Source: CAVTOA01 sp963736285 (lineage in GTDB: Bacteria > Actinomycetota > Actinomycetes > Mycobacteriales > QHCE01). From it: a DNA stretch of 64,000 nt. Under the pieces are notes generated by a model. It had not been told where the DNA came from. It saw only the letters and a program-made list of their open reading frames with translations, and searched no databases. Where the stretch lies: positions 930,001-994,000 of the forward strand of contig CAVTOA010000003.1 in NCBI GenBank assembly GCA_963736285.1. Direction: 5' to 3'. Both the position numbers and the translations under genes were made by a program. Below, piece by piece: positions 34,137 through 43,120 of this stretch. Each line of letters begins with the position of its first letter. Position 1 is the stretch's first letter.

Positions 34137-34771
34137 GCCCGGGCGAGAAATCGCGAGCTGTCGTTCTGACACAGACTCAGACGAAAGTGGGGCGCCGGCC
34201 AGGTCGGCCTCGCAGCGAGGAAGTGGAGAAGGCGATCCTCGATGCTGCGCTGGAAGTCGTGGCCGACGAAGGGCTTCCGGCGCTGAGTATTGAAGCGGTC
34301 GCGCACCGAGCAAAGGTCGCCAAAACGACGATCTATCGTCGTTGGGGTAGCAAAGGCGAGCTACTGGTGGACGCTGTTGCTCGGCTGAAGGGCCCGATAC
34401 CCGTTCCACCTGGTGATGGGGTCCGGTCTGATCTCATTTGGCTACTTAAGAGGACCCGTGACAATGGTCGTCGTGGTCTCGCCGACCGGATCTTTACCAA
34501 GCTTTTTGCCGATGCTGAGGTAGTGGGTGAAGGTCTGGTGGAGGCGTGCCGGCAGCGCACCATCGTGCCTCGGAGGGAAGTCACAAAGTCGGTGCTGGAG
34601 CGTGGGGTTGCCGAAGGCATGGTAAGAGACGATACGAACCTGGATCTCGCGGTGGATTTGCTGACCGCGCCCGGGATAGTAGCTCGCGCGACCCGTCCCT
34701 ACCTGCATACTGATGAAGAGATCGCCTCCATCGTCGACATAGTCCTAAGAGGACTCGCGCCCATTGACTAG
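34133..34771 (+). CDS. TetR family transcriptional regulator
   Basis: 212 residues. The DNA-binding domain follows a GRRPGRPRSEEVEKAILDAA lead, with IEAVAHRAKVAKTTIYRRWGSKGELL as the helix-turn-helix; the C-terminal ligand domain resembles TetR_C_11/16 types (FTKLFADAEVVGEGLVEACR). It overlaps the MFS gene by 4 bp, so it probably represses its own operon with the exporter. A strong hairpin lies 40 bp after the stop. Confidence 0.9.
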   Translation: MSPGEKSRAVVLTQTQTKVGRRPGRPRSEEVEKAILDAALEVVADEGLPALSIEAVAHRAKVAKTTIYRRWGSKGELLVDAVARLKGPIPVPPGDGVRSDLIWLLKRTRDNGRRGLADRIFTKLFADAEVVGEGLVEACRQRTIVPRREVTKSVLERGVAEGMVRDDTNLDLAVDLLTAPGIVARATRPYLHTDEEIASIVDIVLRGLAPID

Positions 34772-34810
34772 CCCTCGGAACCCCCGCCCCACGCTGTGCC
34801 GTGGCTTCTT

Positions 34811-34863
34811 TGTTTGACCGGTGAGATTGCCGGGAAAACACCGGCAATCTCACCGGTCAAACA
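34811..34863. repeat. 23-bp perfect inverted repeat between tetR and gpmA
   Basis: Arms at 34811-34833 and 34841-34863 are perfectly complementary (core GACCGGTGAGATTGCCGG) around a 7-nt A-rich loop. It lies after the TetR stop and 34 bp before the gpmA ATG. It may terminate transcription from the upstream operon or act in the gpmA leader. No T tract is seen. Confidence 0.85.
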
Positions 34864-34897
34864 GGCAGGCGAACTCAGGCATGGCAGGCTATTGGCC

Positions 34898-35677
34898 ATG
34901 ACAACGATCGCCAGCCATACTGCCGCACGTGAGTCGCACACGCTCGTTTTGTTGCGCCACGGTGAGAGCGAATGGAATGCCAAGAATCTGTTTTCGGGCT
35001 GGGTCGATGTCGGGCTTTCGGGCAAAGGGGAAGACGAAGCGCATCATGGTGGAGCACTGATCGCAGAGGCGGGCCTGGAGCCCAGCGTTCTGCATACGTC
35101 ACTGTTGCGACGCGCGATTCGCACCGCGGAGATCGCATTGAACACTGTGGACAGACAGTGGATTCCGGTGCGACGGTCGTGGCGACTCAACGAGCGTCAC
35201 TACGGCGACCTTCAAGGCCGCAACAAGAAGCAGACGCTAGAGAAATTTGGCGAAACACAGTTCATGCAATGGCGACGTTCGTACGACATCCCGCCCCCGG
35301 AGATCGCCGACGACGCGGAGTATTCACAGTTCCATGACCCTCGCTACGCCGCTCTGCCACCAGATGCGCGCCCCAAAGCCGAATGTCTCAAAGATGTGTT
35401 GGATCGCATGCTGCCGTATTGGTATGACGCGGTAGTCCCAGATTTGCGAATGGGACACACCGTGATGGTGGTTGCGCACGGCAATTCGTTGCGGGCGTTG
35501 GTCAAACACTTGGACGGCATCAGCGATGACGACATTGTCGAGCTGAACATTCCCACCGGCATTCCGCTGCGCTACGAGCTCGATGCGAATTTGGTACCCG
35601 TCAATCGTGGTGGCACTTATCTGGACCCAGAGGCCGCAAGAGTCGCGGCAGAAGCCGTCAAGAACCAAGGCCGCTAG
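34898..35677 (+). CDS. gpmA: 2,3-bisphosphoglycerate-dependent phosphoglycerate mutase
   Basis: A glycolytic enzyme of 259 residues interconverting 3- and 2-phosphoglycerate. VLLRHGESEWN holds the phosphohistidine (His21), followed by LFSGWVDVGLS, the catalytic Glu region LNERHYGDLQG, and the second histidine in VVAHGNSLRALV. The ATG at 34898 is chosen because the upstream in-frame extension reads through the hairpin. In mycobacteria senX3-regX3 follow gpm; here a palindromic repeat and an unrelated minus-strand gene follow. Confidence 0.96.
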   Translation: MTTIASHTAARESHTLVLLRHGESEWNAKNLFSGWVDVGLSGKGEDEAHHGGALIAEAGLEPSVLHTSLLRRAIRTAEIALNTVDRQWIPVRRSWRLNERHYGDLQGRNKKQTLEKFGETQFMQWRRSYDIPPPEIADDAEYSQFHDPRYAALPPDARPKAECLKDVLDRMLPYWYDAVVPDLRMGHTVMVVAHGNSLRALVKHLDGISDDDIVELNIPTGIPLRYELDANLVPVNRGGTYLDPEAARVAAEAVKNQGR

Positions 35678-35693
35678 CGTCCAACTAACTTTT

Positions 35694-35742
35694 TTGCGGA
35701 TTGCCCGCAATTTTGGCACCAAATATTGCGGGCAATCCGCAA
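35694..35742. repeat. nested palindromic repeat, copy 1
   Basis: 18-bp perfect arms (TTGCGGATTGCCCGCAAT and its complement) at 35694-35711 and 35725-35742. The loop is itself palindromic (TTTGG-CA-CCAAA). The same arm sequence recurs at 59260-59314. It lies between the convergent gpmA and the cysteine-rich gene, where it could end both transcripts. Confidence 0.85.
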
Positions 35743-35767
35743 GAAAAGCGAGCGGGGTGGCGGGCGG

Positions 35768-36594
35768 CTAAGGCTGGGTCGGGCGAGCGGTCTCGGTCGC
35801 GGGATGCACGGCAATGAGCCCATTGGCTTCGCGGATTGTGCACAACCGAGCCAACTCGCGGTACGCGGATGCTCCTATGAGCTCGTTGAGCTCTGCGGCA
35901 TAACTGTGAAAGACCGGTTCGCCCGCGGTGTGCGTGCTCGGGGCCGAGGTGCACCACCAATGAAGGTCGTGACCTCCGGAGCCCCATCCGCGTCGGTCAA
36001 ACTCCGTCAGGCTCGTGACGAGTACGTCGGTGTCGTCGGTGCGCTTAGTCCATTCCTGTTCGCGCCGAATGGGTAGCTGCCAACAGACGTCGGGTTTGTA
36101 TTTGAGAGGGTGCTTTTCGTCGCGTAGTGCTTGCGCGTGGAGCGCGCAACCGGCGCCTCCGGCAAAACCAGGGCGATTCAGGAAAATGCAGGCACCATCA
36201 ATTACCGCCGTGCGCCGACGTTCGTCATCGTCGAGCTCGTCTACTTCGGTCCATGCTTCGTAGCCACGGACGTAATGCTGCCACGTGTTGCGATTGAGCC
36301 GACGCACGGCAGCGCGCACCCGTTTCTCGTCGTCGTCATCGGTGAAGAACGCGCCATGACTGCAGCAGCCGTTATCCTGTTGGCCCGCGACGATGCCGTG
36401 GCAGCCTTTCCCGAAAACACAGTGCCAGCGGGAGAGCAGCCAGGTGAATCTGCCCGCACCAGGTGTTCGTCGTTGGCGGGGTCGACGAATTCGATCCATT
36501 CCCGCGTGAAATCCAGTGGGGTTTCCCTCTCGGCCGGCATTTGACGCAGAACGGGGGTGGGTAAGTCCACCGGGAGGTGATGTGTCACCCGCAC
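35768..36594 (-). CDS. conserved cysteine-rich hypothetical protein (Rv0495c-like), frameshifted
   Basis: Two frames together make one protein of about 275 residues. The N-terminal part starts at 36594 and runs to TREWIEFVDPANDEHLVRAD; the rest continues from TWLLSRWHCVFGKGCHG to the stop at 35768. One base is missing near 36447. Cysteines in WHCVFGKGCHG, DNGCCSHG, GACIFLN, GCALH and DVCWQLP suggest a metal or Fe-S site (inference). The family is conserved near gpm in mycobacteria; its function is unknown to me. Confidence 0.75.
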
Positions 36595-36718
36595 AGCCTA
36601 GAGCCCAGGGTATTTTGATCCGATTTGAGTGAACTAATGGTTCGCAAAGGCGTGCTGAGTCGGCAAAAATGACCCTCCGTACAAAATTCCGCGCGCGGGT
36701 CCAGCTATTCTCTGCTAG

Positions 36719-37624
36719 GTGAGCTCTCTAGATGACCCCTCCAGATCGTTGTTGGACGAGGTGTGCTCAACCGCCCTGCCCAACCCCGATATCCCCGTGG
36801 GTCTGTCGACCGCAGCCGCGTACCCCGAGCGGACGGCGGCCGCCTTTGAAATCGCAGCGGCGCTGGGCTACGACGGTGTCGAGGTCATGGTGTGGGCAGA
36901 TCCGGTCAGCCAAAATGTTGCCGAGCTCGCCCGCCTCTCTGAACGTTTTGACATCCCCATTCTCTCCGTGCACGCGCCATGCCTGATTTTCACGCAGAGA
37001 GTATGGTCACCCGATCCGATGACTCGTCTCGATATGGCTGCTCAGACCGCGAGCAAGTTGGGCGCTCCCACGGTAGTAGTGCATCCGCCGTTTAGGTGGC
37101 AGCGTGACTACGCGCGAGGCTTCGCCGAGCAGATCGCCCGAATCTCGCACGATACGGGCGTCACGCTCGCTGTAGAAAACATGTATCCATTGAAGACAAA
37201 GAATCGCAACTGGCACCCGTACCACCCTCACTGGGACCCCACCGAGGTTGGCTTCAGCGATTACACATTGGACCTTTCCCACGCGGCCACGGCACACACA
37301 AACTCGCTGGACCTCGCCGAGCGAATGGGCGGCAATTTGTCACACATACATTTGGGCGACGGCACTGGCAGTTTCAAAGACGAGCATTTGATTCCGGGAC
37401 GGGGCACGCAGCCGTGCGCCGAGGTCTTGCAAATGCTTGCCCGCAATGGGTTTAAGGGCTCTGTGGTAGCCGAGATCAGCACCCGGCATATCAAGCTTCG
37501 GCACGGTAGGGAGCTACGCGAAGCGGAGCTAGCCGAGACGTTGGCCTTTGCCCGGCAACACTTGGCGACGCCGGTCCCAGCTCCCGCGCCCCCTGCCCCA
37601 GCGGTCTCTGCCGCCGTCGTGTGA
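36719..37624 (+). CDS. sugar phosphate isomerase/epimerase (TIM barrel)
   Basis: 301 residues of the xylose isomerase-like TIM barrel family (Rv0498 type). Metal-binding motifs appear on successive strands: SVHAPCL, VVVHPPFRWQ, LAVENMYP, YTLDLSHAA, HIHLGDGTG and VVAEIST. Such proteins isomerise or epimerise sugars using a divalent metal; the substrate is unknown. The C terminus is an Ala/Pro-rich tail of 20 residues. The GTG at 36719 has no clear ribosome site and may be leaderless. Confidence 0.88.
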   Translation: MSSLDDPSRSLLDEVCSTALPNPDIPVGLSTAAAYPERTAAAFEIAAALGYDGVEVMVWADPVSQNVAELARLSERFDIPILSVHAPCLIFTQRVWSPDPMTRLDMAAQTASKLGAPTVVVHPPFRWQRDYARGFAEQIARISHDTGVTLAVENMYPLKTKNRNWHPYHPHWDPTEVGFSDYTLDLSHAATAHTNSLDLAERMGGNLSHIHLGDGTGSFKDEHLIPGRGTQPCAEVLQMLARNGFKGSVVAEISTRHIKLRHGRELREAELAETLAFARQHLATPVPAPAPPAPAVSAAVV

Positions 37625-37703
37625 CCATACCCGCCATGTGACGTTGCCCTGTGGGGGCTCTGCGGCGGGAAGCGTGACAGCGAAACCACTCTATGATGCT
37701 GGC

Positions 37704-38624
37704 ATGTTGCGATCGGTGATTTTGGCGGCCTCCCGCAGTAAGCGGTTGGAGAAGCTGATTGAGGCGGCGCCGCCCAGTCGGGCGGTAGTGCGGCGGTTTG
37801 TCGCGGGAGTCTCCACAGAGGACGCTTTGTCGGTTGCGCGTTCCCTCGCCGCCACAAGACTCACCGCGACGTTGGATTATTTGGGTGAAGACAGCGCCGA
37901 TCCGGCACAAGCGGATGTCGTCAAGGCGGCCTACCTCCAGCTGATCGCGGGGCTAGTTGAGCATGAGCTCACGGGCACTACTGAGGTCAGCCTGAAACTT
38001 TCGGCGCTGGGTCAGCGGTTCGATCGGTCTCGCTCGGTGAGCTTTGCCGCCGAGATCTGTCGCGTTGCGAGAGAGGCTGGCACCACCGTCACCTTGGATA
38101 TGGAAGACCACACCACCACCGACACCACGCTAGAAGCGTTGGTGGAGTTACGAAAAGACTTTCCCGAGACCGGGGCGGTGCTGCAGGCGCAGCTGCGGCG
38201 CACGGAGGCGGATTGCCGCGATCTTGCGACGAGTGGTTCACGGGTGCGGCTATGTAAGGGCGCCTATGAGGAACCGGAGTCGGTGGCGTTTCGCTCACCC
38301 TATGACGTGGCGCGTTCGTATGTCCGCTGCACAAATGCGCTGCTCGCGGGCGCTGGATACCCCATGTTTGCCACCCATGATCCGCGGTTGATCGACATCG
38401 TGATCGATCGCGCACCCGCCTATGGGCGCGACGACACCAGCTTTGAATTTCAGCTGCTCTACGGTGTGCGCCCCGAAGGGCAGCGGCGGCTCGCCGCACT
38501 CGGCTATCTCGTGCGGGTCTATGTCCCTTATGGCACCCAGTGGTACGGCTATTTGATGCGGCGATTGGCCGAGCGTCCGGCAAACCTGACATTCTTTTTG
38601 CGATCGTTGGCTTCTCGTCGGTAG
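37704..38624 (+). CDS. proline dehydrogenase
   Basis: A 306-residue monofunctional PRODH, an FAD-dependent barrel that oxidises proline to pyrroline-5-carboxylate. Visible features are EVSLKLSALGQRFD, VTLDMEDHTTTD, VRLCKGAYEEPESVAF, FATHDPRLI and the C-terminal LVRVYVPYGTQWYGYLMRRLAERPAN with the substrate-binding arginines. The ATG at 37704 is chosen; the longer frame upstream overlaps the preceding gene's tail. proC follows 47 bp later, so synthesis and breakdown genes of proline are side by side. Confidence 0.93.
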   Translation: MLRSVILAASRSKRLEKLIEAAPPSRAVVRRFVAGVSTEDALSVARSLAATRLTATLDYLGEDSADPAQADVVKAAYLQLIAGLVEHELTGTTEVSLKLSALGQRFDRSRSVSFAAEICRVAREAGTTVTLDMEDHTTTDTTLEALVELRKDFPETGAVLQAQLRRTEADCRDLATSGSRVRLCKGAYEEPESVAFRSPYDVARSYVRCTNALLAGAGYPMFATHDPRLIDIVIDRAPAYGRDDTSFEFQLLYGVRPEGQRRLAALGYLVRVYVPYGTQWYGYLMRRLAERPANLTFFLRSLASRR

Positions 38625-38671
38625 TAGTGCGTCGCTGTTTTTCATCGTTGTCTTCGTCCTAAGGGGTACTC

Positions 38672-39475
38672 ATGGACACTCTCGCGATCGTTGGTGTGGG
38701 CACGTTGGGCGAGGTTCTGCTGGGCGGCTTGTTGAGCGGCGGTTGGGATGCGGAGCGCATTGTGGTGGTGGGACGCCGTCCAGAACGAGTGACCGAGATC
38801 GAAAATCGCTATGGCGTCCGGGGGGTGACCGTTCCGGAGGCCGCGTCCGCTCAGACGCTGGTCATCGCCGTTAAGCCACAAGACATCGCTGGTTTGCTTA
38901 ACGAGTTAGCTCCCCACATTCACCCAGCGCAACTGGTGATTTCCTTGGCCGCCGGTGTGCCTACGTCCTACCTCGAACGCATGCTTGGCGAGCGGGTTCC
39001 GGTGGTGCGTGTCATGTCGAACACCCCTGCGCTGGTGGATGAGGCGATGAGTGCGATGAGTGCCGGCCAGCATGCTGATGAAACGCATCTTGCTGCCACC
39101 GAAGCGATCTTGTCGCCGGTGGGCAAAGTGTTGCGGCTTTCCGAGTACCAACAAGACGCGGTGACCGCGCTGTCTGGCTCCGGGCCGGCCTATTTTTTCT
39201 ACCTGGTGGAATCGATGATCGATGCCGGGATTTTGTTGGGGTTGCCCCGGACGGTCGCCGCGGACTTGGTGCTGCAGACCGCGTTTGGTGCGGCGAAAAT
39301 GCTGCGTGACTCGGGTGAGCATCCGGTGCGGCTCCGTGAAGCGGTCACCTCACCTGCCGGGACCACCATTAATGCGATTCGTGAGCTAGAAAAGCATGGC
39401 GTACGCGCTGCGGTGATCGCGGCGATAGAGGCGGCAAGGGATCGTTCGGCGGAGATTGGCAAGGGCTTCAAGTAG
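38672..39475 (+). CDS. proC: pyrroline-5-carboxylate reductase
   Basis: A 267-residue NAD(P)H-dependent enzyme for the last step of proline synthesis. The N-terminal Rossmann signature is AIVGVGTLGEVLLGGLL; VIAVKPQDI, RVMSNTPALVDEAM and the C-terminal family signature around LRDSGEHPVRLREAVTSPAGTTINAIREL are present. The ATG at 38672 is preceded by AAGGGG. Gene order proC, HTH, bS22 matches mycobacteria. Confidence 0.95.
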   Translation: MDTLAIVGVGTLGEVLLGGLLSGGWDAERIVVVGRRPERVTEIENRYGVRGVTVPEAASAQTLVIAVKPQDIAGLLNELAPHIHPAQLVISLAAGVPTSYLERMLGERVPVVRVMSNTPALVDEAMSAMSAGQHADETHLAATEAILSPVGKVLRLSEYQQDAVTALSGSGPAYFFYLVESMIDAGILLGLPRTVAADLVLQTAFGAAKMLRDSGEHPVRLREAVTSPAGTTINAIRELEKHGVRAAVIAAIEAARDRSAEIGKGFK

Positions 39476-39682
39476 GAGACCCTGGTGGCCCGCGTGTGGC
39501 ATTTCTTTGGGTACATCTCGGTGGGTGGGTCCGGATTTACCCTCGTCCCATCTCTCGACGGGGTGATTTGCGGCGTTTACTGTTGTTTGTGAACTTCTGC
39601 GCTGCGAGGTGCTGGCGAGAATATTGCTAGCAGGTCTGGTGTGGTGCGGAGAGCCGTTTGCGACAGTGCTCGGAGGTGTGCC

Positions 39683-39955
39683 ATGTCTGTTCCACGCTCG
39701 CCGTCACGTTCTGCGCTCAGCCCCGCATCCACGGCGACAAGAAGCTCTCGAGCGGAACCGCCACGCTCGCCTTCGCTGGCGAATGTGCGCTTCTTGACCG
39801 TATCTGAAGTCGCACGGCTCATGCGCGTCTCCAAGATGACCGTGTATCGGCTGGTGCATTCCGGCGAACTGCATGCTGTCCGGGTTGGACGGTCGTTTCG
39901 GGTGCCGGAAAACGCTGTGCACGCATACCTGAAGGACGCTTTTACCCAGGCCTGA
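39683..39955 (+). CDS. excisionase-type helix-turn-helix protein
   Basis: 90 residues; the conserved part is FLTVSEVARLMRVSKMTVYRLVHSGELHAVRVGRSFRVPE, a MerR-like winged helix of the excisionase family (Rv0500A type). It is a chromosomal regulator conserved after proC, not a sign of a phage. The ATG at 39683 follows CGGAGGTG. A low-complexity Ser/Arg/Pro N terminus of about 30 residues precedes the domain. Confidence 0.88.
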   Translation: MSVPRSPSRSALSPASTATRSSRAEPPRSPSLANVRFLTVSEVARLMRVSKMTVYRLVHSGELHAVRVGRSFRVPENAVHAYLKDAFTQA

Positions 39956-40100
39956 ATCGTTGCGGAGTTGCGCCACCAGGGTTGCGGTCGATCACCTTAC
40001 GCTTGACCTAATGCCGGTCGATGCGACGCTAACGGCTACCCTATGAAGCTCAGAGTCAGGCCCAACGGCGTGAGCGCAATTCGAATTTGAAGGACTTGGT

Positions 40101-40199
40101 ATGGGATCGGTTGTTAAGAAGCGTCGCAAGCGGATGGCCAAGAAGAAGCACCGCAAGCTCTTGAAGAAGACTCGCGTCCAGCGTCGTAACAAGAAGTAG
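40101..40199 (+). CDS. 30S ribosomal protein bS22 (AURKAIP1/COX24 domain)
   Basis: A very short gene of 32 codons: MGSVVKKRRKRMAKKKHRKL, then LLKKTRVQRRNKK. This is the actinobacterial bS22 protein seen in mycobacterial ribosomes near the decoding centre (Rv0500B type). Its position after the excisionase-like gene and before the epimerase is conserved. Confidence 0.93.
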   Translation: MGSVVKKRRKRMAKKKHRKLLKKTRVQRRNKK

Positions 40200-40214
40200 C
40201 CGGGGGCGCGCGGA

Positions 40215-41243
40215 GTGGCGCCTCGGGTCGTACTCGTCACAGGAGTGGGTCGCCACATCGGTGCACGTGTGGCGGCCCGGCTTGCCGCTGACGACTCGGT
40301 AGAACGAGTCATCGGTGTCGACAATGCCACCATGCATGGCGATGCGGCTGGCACGGGCGTCGAGTTCGTGCATGCCGACATTCGCGCGCCACTCATTGGC
40401 GCGATCCTCACCAGCACCCACGTCGACACAGTGGTTCACACCCACGTCACCGATATTTCCGTGGGCTCGCATGGCCGAGACGCGGCAAAAGAACTTAACG
40501 TCATCGGTTCCATGCAGCTGCTGGCGGCATGCGGAAAAGCGGCGGGCGTTCGCAAACTGGTCGTGAGATCCTCGACCGCGGTATATGGATCGTCGCCGCA
40601 TAACCCCGCGATGTTTACCGAAGACCACGAAGCCGCGTCAAATCTGCGCGGCTACAGTCGAGACTTCGCCGATGTCGAGTCCTATGTCCGCAGTTTTAGC
40701 CGACGGCGTCCCGACACGATGGTTTCGACTCTTCGACTGGCGAACGTGATGTCACCGCTGGTCAGTACAGCATTGACGCGATACTTCGGTTATTCATCGC
40801 CACCAACGGTGCTTGGGTTTGATCCCCGAATACAGTTTGCGCACCTGGACGACTGCGTAGAGGCGTTGTACGCGGCGACGGTGCGAGATCACCCCGGTGT
40901 CTTTAACGTCGCCGGTCCGGGGGTCATGACGCTCTCGCAGGCGATCCGGCGAGCGGGCAGCATGCCGTTGCCGGTTCCACGGATCGTTGCCTCTGCGATC
41001 GATGCGCTGGGAAAGCTGAACCTTTCCGGGGAGCTGCTGGACTTTCTTACCCACGGCCGAGTGGTAGACATTGCCCGGTTGACCACCGAGGTTGGTTATC
41101 GGCCACGATTTTCGACGGCTGCGGCCTTCACCGATTTTGTGCGCGGCAGTCGACGCGACGCACCATTGCCAGCGGACAAGGCGCGAGCCTGGGAGAAATC
41201 GTTGTGGTCTGGATATCTTCGGTTGCGGGGCCGCGATGAGTAG
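40215..41243 (+). CDS. NAD-dependent epimerase/dehydratase family protein
   Basis: A 342-residue extended SDR protein (Rv0501, galE2 type). VLVTGVGRHIGARVAARLAAD is the nucleotide site, although the usual third glycine context is altered (GVGRHIG); VRSSTAVYGSSPHNPAMFTE carries the Ser-Tyr region. The active-site Lys of the Tyr-x3-Lys motif is not obvious (YSRDFADVE), so it may bind rather than convert substrate. It overlaps the acyltransferase gene by 8 bp and begins 15 bp after bS22. Confidence 0.85.
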   Translation: MAPRVVLVTGVGRHIGARVAARLAADDSVERVIGVDNATMHGDAAGTGVEFVHADIRAPLIGAILTSTHVDTVVHTHVTDISVGSHGRDAAKELNVIGSMQLLAACGKAAGVRKLVVRSSTAVYGSSPHNPAMFTEDHEAASNLRGYSRDFADVESYVRSFSRRRPDTMVSTLRLANVMSPLVSTALTRYFGYSSPPTVLGFDPRIQFAHLDDCVEALYAATVRDHPGVFNVAGPGVMTLSQAIRRAGSMPLPVPRIVASAIDALGKLNLSGELLDFLTHGRVVDIARLTTEVGYRPRFSTAAAFTDFVRGSRRDAPLPADKARAWEKSLWSGYLRLRGRDE

Positions 41244-42144
41244 CGAGGCAGAGGGGCACTCCCCGACGAGAACCTCGGAGAATGCGCCAGCAACGGCACC
41301 AAAGGCCGCCCGGGCACAGGGTCCAGATCTCTGGGATCAGCGCATCGCGGCCACGCTTAATTTTCTCCGGCGTCGAGTCACCGGCAACTATCACATCGAC
41401 GATTTCGGCTATGACCAAGACTTCACCGAGAAGCTGCTCGCACCGCCACTTCGGGAGCTCTACCAAAAGTGGTTCCGGGTGCGGGTGAGCGGCTTGGAGC
41501 ATGTGCCCGACTCTGGCGCCGCGTTGGTCGTCTCTAATCATGCTGGGGTGGTGCCACTCGATGGTGCCATGCTCGCTATCGCACTTCTTGACCACCACCC
41601 CGCGCATCGACATCTCCGGATGCTCGCCGCCGACTTGGTGTTTCGCATGCCGTTTGTCGGGTCTGTTGCCCGTAAGGCTGGTGCCACGCTGGCTTGTCCC
41701 GACGATGTGCGGCGACTGCTTGCTGCGGGAGAACTCACCGGCGTCTTTCCGGAGGGCTTTAAGGGGAGCGGAAAGCTGTATCGCGACCGATACAAGTTGC
41801 AGCGATTCGGTCGGGGTGGGTTTGTGTCGGCCGCGTTGCATGCTGGTGCGCCGATTATTCCCTGCGCGATCGTGGGTGCCGAAGAGACATATCCGATGAT
41901 CGCCAATGCGAAAACGTTGGCCCGTCTGCTTAAACTGCCGTATTTTCCGATTACGCCGACGTTTCCCTGGCTCGGACCGTTGGGCGCGGTGCCTATGCCG
42001 TCCACATGGCATATCGAATTTTGCCCACCAGTCGACACCGCCGGGCAAGCTGCTCACGCTGATGACCCTCTGGTGGTGTTCAACCTTGCTGACCAGGTGC
42101 GAGAGACGATCCAGCAAAAGCTGAACCAGCTCCGCGACAACTAA
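41236..42144 (+). CDS. lysophospholipid acyltransferase family protein
   Basis: A PlsC-type acyltransferase of 302 residues (Rv0502 type). The HX4D-like motif is modified to SNHAGVVPLDGAM, and FPEGFKGSGKLYRDRYKLQRFGRGGF is the second conserved block; IIPCAIVGAEETYP follows. It is likely membrane-associated, acting in phospholipid or glycolipid synthesis. The ATG at 41236 overlaps the epimerase stop by 8 bp, so the two genes are coupled. Confidence 0.9.
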   Translation: MSSEAEGHSPTRTSENAPATAPKAARAQGPDLWDQRIAATLNFLRRRVTGNYHIDDFGYDQDFTEKLLAPPLRELYQKWFRVRVSGLEHVPDSGAALVVSNHAGVVPLDGAMLAIALLDHHPAHRHLRMLAADLVFRMPFVGSVARKAGATLACPDDVRRLLAAGELTGVFPEGFKGSGKLYRDRYKLQRFGRGGFVSAALHAGAPIIPCAIVGAEETYPMIANAKTLARLLKLPYFPITPTFPWLGPLGAVPMPSTWHIEFCPPVDTAGQAAHADDPLVVFNLADQVRETIQQKLNQLRDN

Positions 42145-42208
42145 GGCGGCTCGAACCGTCGACGTGGCAATCGCAGCGTCGAGAAATGCTGTCGCGCCAC
42201 TCAGTCCA

Positions 42209-43084
42209 CTATGGACGGTCGCGATGACGGCGTACGGCTATGCCTACAGCGAAGGCGCCCGCGAGCAGTGCACCCGCCCCGGCGATGCCGGGTACGCCGA
42301 CACTCACGGCTTTGCGTGCGCGTCGGAAATCGTGGACGGGCCAGCCCTGCGCCTTGGCATAGCGGCGAAGCTGCCTGTCAGGGTTGATCGCCACCGGATG
42401 GCCCACGCTGGTAAGCAGAGGCAGGTCATTGATCGAGTCGCTATATGCGCTAGATCGAGCGAGGTCGAGATTCTCGCGCTCAGCAAGGGCCTTGATCGCA
42501 TGCGCCTTACTAGCACCGTGCAACAGCTCGCCCACGAGCCGGCCTGTGTAGCGTCCGTTGGCGACCTCGGCAACGGTGCCGAGCGCGCCCGTGAGCTGAA
42601 GTCGGCTGGCGATCACATTCGCTAGCTCCGCCGGCGTGGCTGTAACTAGCCATACCTGCTCGCCCCGGCTCAGATGTTCCTCGGCGAATCCCAATGTTCC
42701 TGGCCAGATGCGGTCAGCGATGAGGTCGTCGTAGATTTCTTCGCCGTACCGCTGTATCTCGGCGACCTCCCGATCGGCGACAAACGCCAATGCCGTTTCT
42801 TGCGTTCGGTCTAGACCGCTCAGGTTCTCTTTGCCGACCATTCTGAACCGGAGTTGCTGTCCGGCAAACCGTGCAAGGTCGCGAGTAGTGAAAAATTTGC
42901 GGGCCGCCAAGCCGCGCGCGAAGTGATATATCGACGCACCCATGATCATGGTGTTGTCTACATCGAAAAATGCTCCGATTTTGCCGTTGGCGGGGATCTG
43001 TGTCTCTGTGGCTGCCGGCGCTCTGGTGGCGGTGGCGCCGTCTGTGCTGTGGACCTGGGCAGCTGAGGCCGTCGTCGCGGACAT
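42209..43084 (-). CDS. HAD-IB family hydrolase (SerB1-like)
   Basis: A 291-residue HAD phosphatase. AFFDVDNTMIMGAS holds the nucleophile (DxDxT), VTATPAEL is motif II, and YSDSINDLPLL is motif IV; the closing VAINPDRQLRRYAKAQGWPV is typical of the HAD-IB/SerB family. A C-terminal hydrophobic helix (GALLAGAFAVGIAV) suggests membrane attachment. It resembles mycobacterial SerB1 (Rv0505c), whose substrate is uncertain. It converges on the acyltransferase. Confidence 0.9.
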   Translation of the reverse strand: MSATTASAAQVHSTDGATATRAPAATETQIPANGKIGAFFDVDNTMIMGASIYHFARGLAARKFFTTRDLARFAGQQLRFRMVGKENLSGLDRTQETALAFVADREVAEIQRYGEEIYDDLIADRIWPGTLGFAEEHLSRGEQVWLVTATPAELANVIASRLQLTGALGTVAEVANGRYTGRLVGELLHGASKAHAIKALAERENLDLARSSAYSDSINDLPLLTSVGHPVAINPDRQLRRYAKAQGWPVHDFRRARKAVSVGVPGIAGAGALLAGAFAVGIAVRRHRDRP

Positions 43085-43120
43085 GCTGAGCAGACTACCT
43101 GGCCAGCATGGGTTGTTCGG

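Noticed and set aside
34811..34863. gpmA start upstream at 34796
   Set aside because: Translation would run through both arms of the hairpin; the family N terminus begins at the ATG at 34898.
39683..39955. Excisionase-like gene as sign of a prophage or integrative element
   Set aside because: It is the conserved chromosomal HTH gene found between proC and bS22; no integrase or attachment repeat is nearby.
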